A stretch of DNA of 64,000 nucleotides, taken from positions 682,001 to 746,000 of the forward strand of contig JAXLVA010000001.1 in assembly GCA_046329235.1 (NCBI GenBank), written 5' to 3'. The notes beneath the pieces are model-generated. The model had not been told where the DNA came from. It saw only the letters and a program-made list of their open reading frames with translations, and searched no databases. A program made the position numbers and the translations under genes. Of the stretch, positions 42,451-51,700 are shown in pieces. The DNA comes from JALONH01 sp046329235 (GTDB taxonomy: Bacteria; Bacteroidota; Bacteroidia; Cytophagales; Cytophagaceae). Position 1 is the first letter of the stretch. The number at the start of each line of letters is the position of its first letter.

Positions 42451-43353
42451 ATGTCTCAAATCTTAGATAGTAGAAAAGTTTTTAAACCTGTCTTTGGGAT
42501 TGTTTTGTTTGTTTTTATGCCTATATACACGACTTGGGCGCAGTTAGATGCTACTGTTTTTGAAGATTTCTCACAAACCATAAATAATTCTTTTTTACTA
42601 AATCCTGCCGTTAAAGATACGTCATATCTATTCAAAGTCAGAGTTAATGCAATTGATGAAGTAGGCCTTTTAAAGTATGTCAATAGATTTTATTTCGATA
42701 TGGATAAACGAATCCGGACTTCGAATATAAATTCATTCCATTATATCGGGATACAAGCTTTTAACTCTAAGTTGGGACAATACATACAAAGAAGCAGGTT
42801 GCAATTTAGATATGCCTGGTATACTAGATTGAGTCAAAGAGCGGGTATATCTGCCGGAATATCGTTAGGGTTCATTAATTATTCACTTTTAACTACACAA
42901 GGAGGAGGTGGAGGTTCTGATTTTGGTCCGGATGGTATGTTAGGGATACAATATATAAGAAGAAATACTACAGTTGGGTTAGGTGTTCAACAAATTTTTG
43001 CTCCGGTGTTGATTCCGGTAAATCAATCCTTTCAGTTAAACCGATTATATAATTTAGACGTTACGCATAAATTTACATTTTCCCCCGATTTTCATTTTAG
43101 TGTTTATGCTGTTGCACAATTATCGAACCCGGGTAAGTTAAACTATATAGGAGGCGTAATGGCTGAAATTTCCAAGTATGTATTAGTCGGAGTTAATAAT
43201 TTTTCTCTAAAAAAAACATCTTTTAATGTTGGGGTTCATCGTATTCCTTTTTACAACACTCAATTTTCTTTGGTAGCTACTTATAGTTTGTATCATATCG
43301 TATTACCGGTATCCAGTAATACGATTGAGTTATATTTATCCTTACAACTATAA
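42451..43353 (+). CDS. PorP/SprF-like T9SS outer-membrane protein
   Basis: The 300-residue protein has a signal peptide (to TTWAQ, about residue 31) and a beta-barrel-like body that follows the PorP/SprF family layout: an N-terminal NNSFLLNPAV segment (the family's N-P-A motif), YIGIQAFNSKLGQ, RLSQRAGISAGISLGFINYSL, DFGPDGMLGIQYIRRNTTVGLGVQQIF and KYVLVGVNNFSLKKTSFNVGV. SprF-type proteins support secretion of CHU_C-tagged cargo in the type IX system. It is divergent from the sigma factor (106 bases between starts). Confidence 0.8.
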   Translation: MSQILDSRKVFKPVFGIVLFVFMPIYTTWAQLDATVFEDFSQTINNSFLLNPAVKDTSYLFKVRVNAIDEVGLLKYVNRFYFDMDKRIRTSNINSFHYIGIQAFNSKLGQYIQRSRLQFRYAWYTRLSQRAGISAGISLGFINYSLLTTQGGGGGSDFGPDGMLGIQYIRRNTTVGLGVQQIFAPVLIPVNQSFQLNRLYNLDVTHKFTFSPDFHFSVYAVAQLSNPGKLNYIGGVMAEISKYVLVGVNNFSLKKTSFNVGVHRIPFYNTQFSLVATYSLYHIVLPVSSNTIELYLSLQL

Positions 43354-43569
43354 TTTTAAGCTCATTTTTTATAGCATAAGCATACCTCAGTATGTTAAGG
43401 TTTTTCATTAAATAAAAAACAATAATCCTCATTTCTTTGAAATTTAGCAGAAAATAGGGTTTTGGTACTTTGTTAATATATTTTTTGATTTTTCTGATGA
43501 CCTTTTTGAAGGGTGCACGTAGCTTATTTGATTTTTAACGGAAACACTTTAACAGCTAACAGAATATAT

Positions 43570-46500
43570 ATGTTACATTTTATTATTAAAATTATTATCA
43601 AACACATATTCAGCTTTCAAAATAGGCTTAAGAGTGTAAATAATGTCTTTTTTTTACTTATTATCTTTTTGACATATAGTCAAAATCTGAAAGCTCAACT
43701 TTCCAATCAGCCCGGTGCTAATGGAATTCAAACTTTTGTAAATCCCATACTTCCCGGAGATCATCCTGATCAAACATTACTTAGAATGGGAAATGATTTT
43801 TATTCTACAGGATCTAATTTCCATTTTACACCCTATTTACCTATTCTTCACTCAACCGATTTAGTTCATTGGGAAATAATTGCAAGGGTCATCCCACCAA
43901 CCTCTAGTATACCTAGTAATGATGCTCCACAAGCTGGTACATGGCAGGGCGCTCTAGCTTTTTTTAATAATAAGTACTGGGTTTATTTCTCAAATAACGC
44001 GGGCGGCGGTCAATATTTCTGTAACGCAAACAATATGGCAGGTCCATGGTCAGCACCTGTAAGAGTTAATACAAACACAGGTGTCTACGGATATGACAAT
44101 TCCATATTTGTAGATGACGATGGTACTCCTTATATGCTTTTGAAAAACGGACAGGCACTGAATGGTCTTCAAAGGCTAGGTATGGATGGACAACCCGTTG
44201 GGCAAGCTATTAATATGAACTGGGTGAATGCTCCCAATGCTGCTGGTGTACGCCCATACAGCTGGGCAGAAGGTCCGGTAATGTGCAAGCGCAATGGTCG
44301 ATATTATTTATTTGTAGCAGGTGACGTAAGTGGTGGACAATTTGTTCTTAGTACGGCCAATCTTACTGCTGGTGAGTCTGCCTGGACCAGACACGGAACA
44401 TTTTGGCAAAATGCAACAAGTCCAGGAGGGTTTACCGGCCCTAATCACATCACACAACCCATCATGTTAGATGATGGTACTTGGTGGTGTTTGTCGCATG
44501 CTTATGATAATGGTGGATGGGAAGGCCAAGGAAGACAAAGTCATTTACATCAAGTGGTATGGGATGCGAATGGTGTACCTAAAGGTATACCCGTTAGTAT
44601 AAATCCTCTTAGAGGTCCTGGTTTGCCTAATACCAATAATACTAGTTATAATTTTATTCACTCAGATTATTTTGAGACTACTACACTAAGTCTTAATTGG
44701 CATTTTCTAAATAAAACGTATGCTTCGACTTCCAGATATAGTTTGAGTGAACGTCCCGGTTATATGAGATTAAAACCGGGAACCGGTTATACTCATTTGT
44801 TACAAAAAGACAAAGGAAAATATTATTCTCTTACTACTAAAGTAGAAATCAACGCTACTGCCAATGGTCAACAAGCCGGTATACGAATGACGAGTGGTAA
44901 CGATGATGTCACTTTCACTCTGTATTCTGGTTATAACAATGGTAAAAAGATTGGGATGTCATTTGAAGGTGTGGCGACGGAAGTAAACAACGTTATTGGT
45001 AATGTAGTGTGGTTGCGAGTAGAACGCGCTTTACACATTCTAACTTGTTTTTACAGTGCTGATGGATTAACATGGACACAGTTAGGTACTAGAGATATTT
45101 CTAATCTAGATAAATCACAACCAAATTATAATCAGTGGGTAGGTACATCGGTAGGGCTTTATACTTCTGCTATCAATGCTGATTTTGATCAATTTTCTTA
45201 TCGATATGGTTTTGTTCCGATTCGTGTAGAAGGAAGAAATAATTGGTATGGTGTCACTTTTGCCAATAGAACTCCTGGTCGTGTAGTAACCAACAGCACA
45301 AGTGGTGATTGGTTAATGTTGGCAGGGGTTGATTTAGGTGCAGGAACTAGAGTTACTTCAGGCATCGAAGTCAATGCTTCTTCCACGAATGCCAATGGAA
45401 GTCTTGAAGTTTGGTTAGATGATATTGGCGGTAATGGAACAAGAGTAGCAACACTCGCTATTCCCAACACCGGTGGAAATGATATTTGGACTAATGTTAC
45501 AGCCAATTTCAATTCATCCGGTCAACATGATGTTTACTTAAGATGGATTGGAGGTTCTAATAGTTTTAGTGTTAACACCATTCGTTTTATCTCCGGTGCG
45601 GCCAACCCATCCCCCGTGGTATCGATCAGTTCACCTGCGAACAATAGTGTATTAACGGAGGGGGATAATATAACGATTAATGCAACGGTGAGCATCAGTA
45701 GTGGCAGTATCACGAAGGTGGATTTTTATAATGGTACCACGTTGTTAGGCACAGATGCAACTTCACCATATAGTTATACGATGAGTGGAGCGGTAGCGGG
45801 TAACTATGTAATAACAGCAAAAGCAACGAGTAATTTAAATGTAGAGACGACGAGCAGTGTAGTAAATGTACAGGTAGCGAAGATTGTTTACCAAACAGGC
45901 ACAGCTCCTGTGATCGATGGAACGATAGAAGGTTTATGGAGTAACTATCCAAGTACATCGATAGGTAAGCTGAATAATGGGACGGTAAGTTCAGCAACGG
46001 ATTTATCAGGAAACTGGAAGTCGATGTGGGATGCTACCAATTTATATGTATTAGTACAGGTAACAGATGATGTGAAGCGTAATGATGGAGGTACGGATGT
46101 GTATAATGATGATAACGTAGAGATTTATATGGATATGTTCAATACGAAGGGAACGACGTATGGGACGAATGATCATCAGTATACGTTCCGTTGGAACGAT
46201 GCCACAGCAGTATATGAGATCAATGGCCATTCAGTAACAGGTATTACAAGAGTAATCACCAATACAACCACAGGTTATGTATTGGAAGTAAGTATCCCAT
46301 GGTCAACGATAGGCGGTACGGTAGCGGTGAATAATTTACATGGCTTTGAGGTGATGATCAATGATGATGATGACGGCGGAGCAAGAGATGGCAAGATGGC
46401 ATGGATAGCAAGTGTGGATGATACATGGAGTAATCCAAGCTTGATGGGAACGATAGTATTAAGAGGATTAAACTGTACGCCTCCAAGTTCCACGATAACG

Positions 46501-48729
46501 ACAACAACAGCAACGACGTTCTGTCAAGGCGGTAGTGTAACATTAAATGCGAATACGGGCACAGGGTTCACGTATCAGTGGAAGAATGGGACAACGAACA
46601 TAACAGGAGGGACTACCTCGAGTTACACAGCGACGACAGGAGGGAGCTACAGCGTTACAGTAACCAATACGGGAGGTTGTAGTGCTACTTCCACGGCGAC
46701 AACAGTAACGGTGAATGCCTTACCAGTGATAACGCCATTTGTACAGGTAAATGGAGGGGCATGGAATCAAGTAACCACAGCTACACTATGTTCAGGCGGT
46801 ACGGTAGTGATAGGTCCACAGCCGAATGTGGCAACAGGTTGGAGTTGGACAGGCCCGAATGGTTATAGTTCAACAAGCAGAGAAATAACCTTAGCTAACC
46901 TACAAGCAAATCAAGCAGGAACCTATACGGCCACATATACGAATGCTAGTAACTGTGTAACCACGACAAGCTTTACGATAACAGTGAATGCTTTACCGAC
47001 AGCTACGATAACGACAACCACCCCGACGACGTTCTGTCAAGGCGGCAGTGTAACGCTAAATGCGAATACAGGAACAGGCTTAACGTATCAATGGAGAACA
47101 GGTACTGCTAATATAGCAGGTGCTACCAATGCAAGTTATACGGCAACAGCATCAGGCGATTATAATGTTCAAGTGAGTAATGCTAACAACTGTTCAGCAA
47201 CATCAACGAATACGGTAGTAACTGTGAATGCAACACCAACAGCACCGACAACGACGGCAGCACCGGTGTACTGTCAGAATGCAACAGCAGTAGCATTATC
47301 AGCTACGGGAACAAATTTAAAATGGTATACAGTAGCTACAGGAGGTACATCAACGACCACAGCGCCGACACCAAGTACGTCAACAGCAGGGATAACTAGT
47401 TACTATGTATCACAGACAACGAATGGTTGTGAGAGTTCAAGAACAAAGATAGATGTGACTATAAATGCTCTACCGACAGCGACGATAACGACTACGACCC
47501 CGACGACGTTCTGTCAAGGCGGCAGTGTAACGTTAAATGCGAATACAGGAACGGGGTTAACGTATCAATGGTATAATGGAACAACGACCACAGGAAATGG
47601 GTCATCGACATTAAGTATTTATGTAAGCTCAGGAAGTTATACGGTAAGAGTAACGAATGGAAATGGTTGTAGTGCTACTTCCACTCCAACGGTAGTAACG
47701 GTAAATGCAACACCAACAGCACCTACCATCACAAGCCCTATAATCTATTGTCAGAATGCTGTAGCAACATCCTTATCAGCACCTGGCGCAAACTTAAAAT
47801 GGTATACAGTAGCAACAGGAGGCACATCAGTAACAGCAGCACCGACACCAAGTACAGCAACAGCAGGAACAACAAGTTACTATGTATCACAGACAACGAA
47901 TGGTTGTGAGAGTGGTAGAGCAAAGATCGATGTAACGATTAACCCGACTCCGACAGCTACGATAACAACTACAACACCGACTACGATAGTGGAGGGAGGA
48001 AGTGTTACTCTAACAGCCAATACAGGAACAGGTTTAAGTTACCAATGGAGAACAGGAACTACGAATATAGCAGGAGCAACAAACGCAAGTTACACAGCTA
48101 CTACAGCAGGTAGTTATAATGTTGTGGTTACGAATGCAAACAACTGTAGTCAAATTTCTTCCGCAACGACAGTGAGTGTTACTAGTAATGAGCCATCTCA
48201 GATAACGATACTATCACCACAGAACAATTCCACACAGACAGGAGCTATAGATATATCGGTAAACATAACAGACAATGATGGAAATATCGTGTTGGTAGAA
48301 TACTTGGATGGTACAACGGTAATAGGTAGCAATACAACAGGACCTTATGGATATACATGGACAAACCCAACAATGGGAAGTCATGAGATCAGAGTTAGGG
48401 TAACGGACAGTAATGGAGGAGTAACCACATCAAGTCCGGTGACTATAGATTACAATCCACTATCTACCGGAGTACAATCAACGAACACGATAAAAGCAGT
48501 GGTATATCCGAATCCAACGAGTGGAGAGGTGATGGTAGAAACGCAAGAGGATTTATCTTCATCACGTGTACGAATGATAGATGTATGGGGTAATGAGATA
48601 GAAGTAATCTATCAAATGACTGGACAAGGACTAAAGATCGATATGAGTGAACTGAGTTCAGGATCATATGTACTGGTCATAAGTAACACCAACTCCATCT
48701 TAAGAACAAAAATGACTGTTATAAAATAA
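43570..48729 (+). CDS. Multidomain GH43 glycosidase (xylan-active) with CBM6, CBM9-like, Ig repeats and T9SS signal
   Basis: I place the start at ATG 43570 (1719 residues); the frame is open from GTG 43513. An extended signal peptide ends near LKAQ. The GH43 five-blade propeller (about 43720-44640) keeps its three acids: Asp in GDHPDQ, Asp in YDNSIFVDDDG and Glu in WAEGPV. Then come a ConA-like sandwich (to about 45190), a CBM6 (45210-45600), an Ig-like module and a CBM9-like domain (45900-46480), four or five Ig-like Cys-containing repeats (46490-48185), another Ig module, and the T9SS type A sorting domain (VVYPNPTSGEV, from about 48500). It is expected to remove xylose or arabinose from xylan at the cell surface. 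Confidence 0.9.
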   Translation: MLHFIIKIIIKHIFSFQNRLKSVNNVFFLLIIFLTYSQNLKAQLSNQPGANGIQTFVNPILPGDHPDQTLLRMGNDFYSTGSNFHFTPYLPILHSTDLVHWEIIARVIPPTSSIPSNDAPQAGTWQGALAFFNNKYWVYFSNNAGGGQYFCNANNMAGPWSAPVRVNTNTGVYGYDNSIFVDDDGTPYMLLKNGQALNGLQRLGMDGQPVGQAINMNWVNAPNAAGVRPYSWAEGPVMCKRNGRYYLFVAGDVSGGQFVLSTANLTAGESAWTRHGTFWQNATSPGGFTGPNHITQPIMLDDGTWWCLSHAYDNGGWEGQGRQSHLHQVVWDANGVPKGIPVSINPLRGPGLPNTNNTSYNFIHSDYFETTTLSLNWHFLNKTYASTSRYSLSERPGYMRLKPGTGYTHLLQKDKGKYYSLTTKVEINATANGQQAGIRMTSGNDDVTFTLYSGYNNGKKIGMSFEGVATEVNNVIGNVVWLRVERALHILTCFYSADGLTWTQLGTRDISNLDKSQPNYNQWVGTSVGLYTSAINADFDQFSYRYGFVPIRVEGRNNWYGVTFANRTPGRVVTNSTSGDWLMLAGVDLGAGTRVTSGIEVNASSTNANGSLEVWLDDIGGNGTRVATLAIPNTGGNDIWTNVTANFNSSGQHDVYLRWIGGSNSFSVNTIRFISGAANPSPVVSISSPANNSVLTEGDNITINATVSISSGSITKVDFYNGTTLLGTDATSPYSYTMSGAVAGNYVITAKATSNLNVETTSSVVNVQVAKIVYQTGTAPVIDGTIEGLWSNYPSTSIGKLNNGTVSSATDLSGNWKSMWDATNLYVLVQVTDDVKRNDGGTDVYNDDNVEIYMDMFNTKGTTYGTNDHQYTFRWNDATAVYEINGHSVTGITRVITNTTTGYVLEVSIPWSTIGGTVAVNNLHGFEVMINDDDDGGARDGKMAWIASVDDTWSNPSLMGTIVLRGLNCTPPSSTITTTTATTFCQGGSVTLNANTGTGFTYQWKNGTTNITGGTTSSYTATTGGSYSVTVTNTGGCSATSTATTVTVNALPVITPFVQVNGGAWNQVTTATLCSGGTVVIGPQPNVATGWSWTGPNGYSSTSREITLANLQANQAGTYTATYTNASNCVTTTSFTITVNALPTATITTTTPTTFCQGGSVTLNANTGTGLTYQWRTGTANIAGATNASYTATASGDYNVQVSNANNCSATSTNTVVTVNATPTAPTTTAAPVYCQNATAVALSATGTNLKWYTVATGGTSTTTAPTPSTSTAGITSYYVSQTTNGCESSRTKIDVTINALPTATITTTTPTTFCQGGSVTLNANTGTGLTYQWYNGTTTTGNGSSTLSIYVSSGSYTVRVTNGNGCSATSTPTVVTVNATPTAPTITSPIIYCQNAVATSLSAPGANLKWYTVATGGTSVTAAPTPSTATAGTTSYYVSQTTNGCESGRAKIDVTINPTPTATITTTTPTTIVEGGSVTLTANTGTGLSYQWRTGTTNIAGATNASYTATTAGSYNVVVTNANNCSQISSATTVSVTSNEPSQITILSPQNNSTQTGAIDISVNITDNDGNIVLVEYLDGTTVIGSNTTGPYGYTWTNPTMGSHEIRVRVTDSNGGVTTSSPVTIDYNPLSTGVQSTNTIKAVVYPNPTSGEVMVETQEDLSSSRVRMIDVWGNEIEVIYQMTGQGLKIDMSELSSGSYVLVISNTNSILRTKMTVIK
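45602..47912 (+). repeat. 2.3-kb duplicated coding block, copy 1
   Basis: This 2311-base segment appears identical at every stretch compared to 49869-52179 (offset 4267). It begins at CCAACCCATCCC and ends in GGTTGTGAGAG, where the next base differs (T here, C in copy 2). It encodes the Ig module, CBM9-like domain and most Ig-like repeats. Confidence 0.92.
46492..48050 (+). repeat. Internal ~90-base repeats of the GH43 gene
   Basis: Near-identical units start at 46492, 47005, 47482 and 47959 (each opening ACGATAAC). Each encodes the start of an Ig-like domain (the first three T-x-C-Q-G-G; the fourth has lost the Cys and reads T-I-V-E-G-G). The first three are inside the duplicated block. Confidence 0.85.
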
Positions 48730-48772
48730 AAAACAACAACTATTACTAATAAACTAACTAACCTGTTTTAAT

Positions 48773-51700
48773 ATGAGAAATCACATCTTGAAAATTGTCT
48801 TTCTTTTACCTCTTCTGATATTTAGTCAGATGCTACATGCACAAATTGGAAAATGTAAAGGTAAATATCTAGGTAATATTATTGCCGGTAGTGTTCCTAG
48901 TAATTATAGTACATATTGGAATCAAGTGACATCGGAGAATGGATCTAAGTGGGGTTCGGTAGAAGGTACCAAAGGTGTTTATAATTTTAACAACTCTGAT
49001 CTTGCTTACAATTGGGCAAAGAACAATGGTGGTTTGTTTAAATATCACACTTTGATATGGGGAGCTCAAACACCAGGATGGGTAAATACAGCAAGTACGG
49101 ATGATATTAGATTAGCAATAGAGCCTTATTTTATTGCTGTTAAAAATCATTACAATCCGTTAGGTGGATTAAAAATGATAGACGTATTGAATGAACCTGT
49201 AAATACACCTATGCCAGGTAATTTAAAGGCAGCTCTTACTGCTGGATATAGAGCAGAACCAGCTAATGCAAACGATTTAAATAATCAATATGGATGGGCT
49301 ATTTGGTGTTTTCAATTAGCAAGAAAACATTTTCCTGATGCAGTATTGTTAATAAATGAATACAATGTTGAGATGAACTGGAATAATTGTCGAGCACCAT
49401 ACATAGCTATGACACAAGCCATAAAGAATGCTCCAAATCTTACGGATGGTAGAAAAAATTTAATTGATGGGGTTGGTTTACAAGCGCACGGTATTAATAA
49501 TTTAACAGCCGCTAATTTTAAAGCATGTATAGATGAGATATGGAATAAAACTGGTGTATCAATCCATATCACTGAATTTGATCAAACAGCAGATCCTAAT
49601 GAAGCAAAACAACAACAGGTATATTCGTCGTTAATTCCTGTAGCATGGGAACATCCACATGTAGCTGGTATTACTTTTTGGGGATACATACAAGGACAAA
49701 CATGGATTCGAGGAAATGGACAAACAGGAGCGAGTGGAACCGATTCTGGAATTATCTATGCGAATGGAACGGAACGTCCTGCAATGACTTGGCTGAAGCA
49801 GTATTTTGCTTCACAGCCTAGTTTAACATGTTGTCCGGCTCCGGCTCCTTTTGGCTCTTGTACCACGACCAACCCATCCCCCGTGGTATCGATCAGTTCA
49901 CCTGCGAACAATAGTGTATTAACGGAGGGGGATAATATAACGATTAATGCAACGGTGAGCATCAGTAGTGGCAGTATCACGAAGGTGGATTTTTATAATG
50001 GTACCACGTTGTTAGGCACAGATGCAACTTCACCATATAGTTATACGATGAGTGGAGCGGTAGCGGGTAACTATGTAATAACAGCAAAAGCAACGAGTAA
50101 TTTAAATGTAGAGACGACGAGCAGTGTAGTAAATGTACAGGTAGCGAAGATTGTTTACCAAACAGGCACAGCTCCTGTGATCGATGGAACGATAGAAGGT
50201 TTATGGAGTAACTATCCAAGTACATCGATAGGTAAGCTGAATAATGGGACGGTAAGTTCAGCAACGGATTTATCAGGAAACTGGAAGTCGATGTGGGATG
50301 CTACCAATTTATATGTATTAGTACAGGTAACAGATGATGTGAAGCGTAATGATGGAGGTACGGATGTGTATAATGATGATAACGTAGAGATTTATATGGA
50401 TATGTTCAATACGAAGGGAACGACGTATGGGACGAATGATCATCAGTATACGTTCCGTTGGAACGATGCCACAGCAGTATATGAGATCAATGGCCATTCA
50501 GTAACAGGTATTACAAGAGTAATCACCAATACAACCACAGGTTATGTATTGGAAGTAAGTATCCCATGGTCAACGATAGGCGGTACGGTAGCGGTGAATA
50601 ATTTACATGGCTTTGAGGTGATGATCAATGATGATGATGACGGCGGAGCAAGAGATGGCAAGATGGCATGGATAGCAAGTGTGGATGATACATGGAGTAA
50701 TCCAAGCTTGATGGGAACGATAGTATTAAGAGGATTAAACTGTACGCCTCCAAGTTCCACGATAACGACAACAACAGCAACGACGTTCTGTCAAGGCGGT
50801 AGTGTAACATTAAATGCGAATACGGGCACAGGGTTCACGTATCAGTGGAAGAATGGGACAACGAACATAACAGGAGGGACTACCTCGAGTTACACAGCGA
50901 CGACAGGAGGGAGCTACAGCGTTACAGTAACCAATACGGGAGGTTGTAGTGCTACTTCCACGGCGACAACAGTAACGGTGAATGCCTTACCAGTGATAAC
51001 GCCATTTGTACAGGTAAATGGAGGGGCATGGAATCAAGTAACCACAGCTACACTATGTTCAGGCGGTACGGTAGTGATAGGTCCACAGCCGAATGTGGCA
51101 ACAGGTTGGAGTTGGACAGGCCCGAATGGTTATAGTTCAACAAGCAGAGAAATAACCTTAGCTAACCTACAAGCAAATCAAGCAGGAACCTATACGGCCA
51201 CATATACGAATGCTAGTAACTGTGTAACCACGACAAGCTTTACGATAACAGTGAATGCTTTACCGACAGCTACGATAACGACAACCACCCCGACGACGTT
51301 CTGTCAAGGCGGCAGTGTAACGCTAAATGCGAATACAGGAACAGGCTTAACGTATCAATGGAGAACAGGTACTGCTAATATAGCAGGTGCTACCAATGCA
51401 AGTTATACGGCAACAGCATCAGGCGATTATAATGTTCAAGTGAGTAATGCTAACAACTGTTCAGCAACATCAACGAATACGGTAGTAACTGTGAATGCAA
51501 CACCAACAGCACCGACAACGACGGCAGCACCGGTGTACTGTCAGAATGCAACAGCAGTAGCATTATCAGCTACGGGAACAAATTTAAAATGGTATACAGT
51601 AGCTACAGGAGGTACATCAACGACCACAGCGCCGACACCAAGTACGTCAACAGCAGGGATAACTAGTTACTATGTATCACAGACAACGAATGGTTGTGAG

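Noticed and set aside
43354..43569. A promoter with an ideal TAnnTTTG box for the xylanase operon
   Set aside because: The candidates (TACTTTG, TATTTTTTG) have the wrong internal spacing; nothing convincing was found in this gap.
46492..48050. Regularly spaced similar units that might suggest a CRISPR array
   Set aside because: The units are in-frame Ig-domain coding repeats of varying spacing, with no identical short repeats, no leader and no cas genes.
45198..50810. Several open frames on the minus strand within the GH43 and GH10 genes, some present twice
   Set aside because: They are antisense shadows of the repeated Thr/Ser-rich coding region; the duplicates only reflect the duplicated DNA. 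They lack start signals and composition of real proteins.
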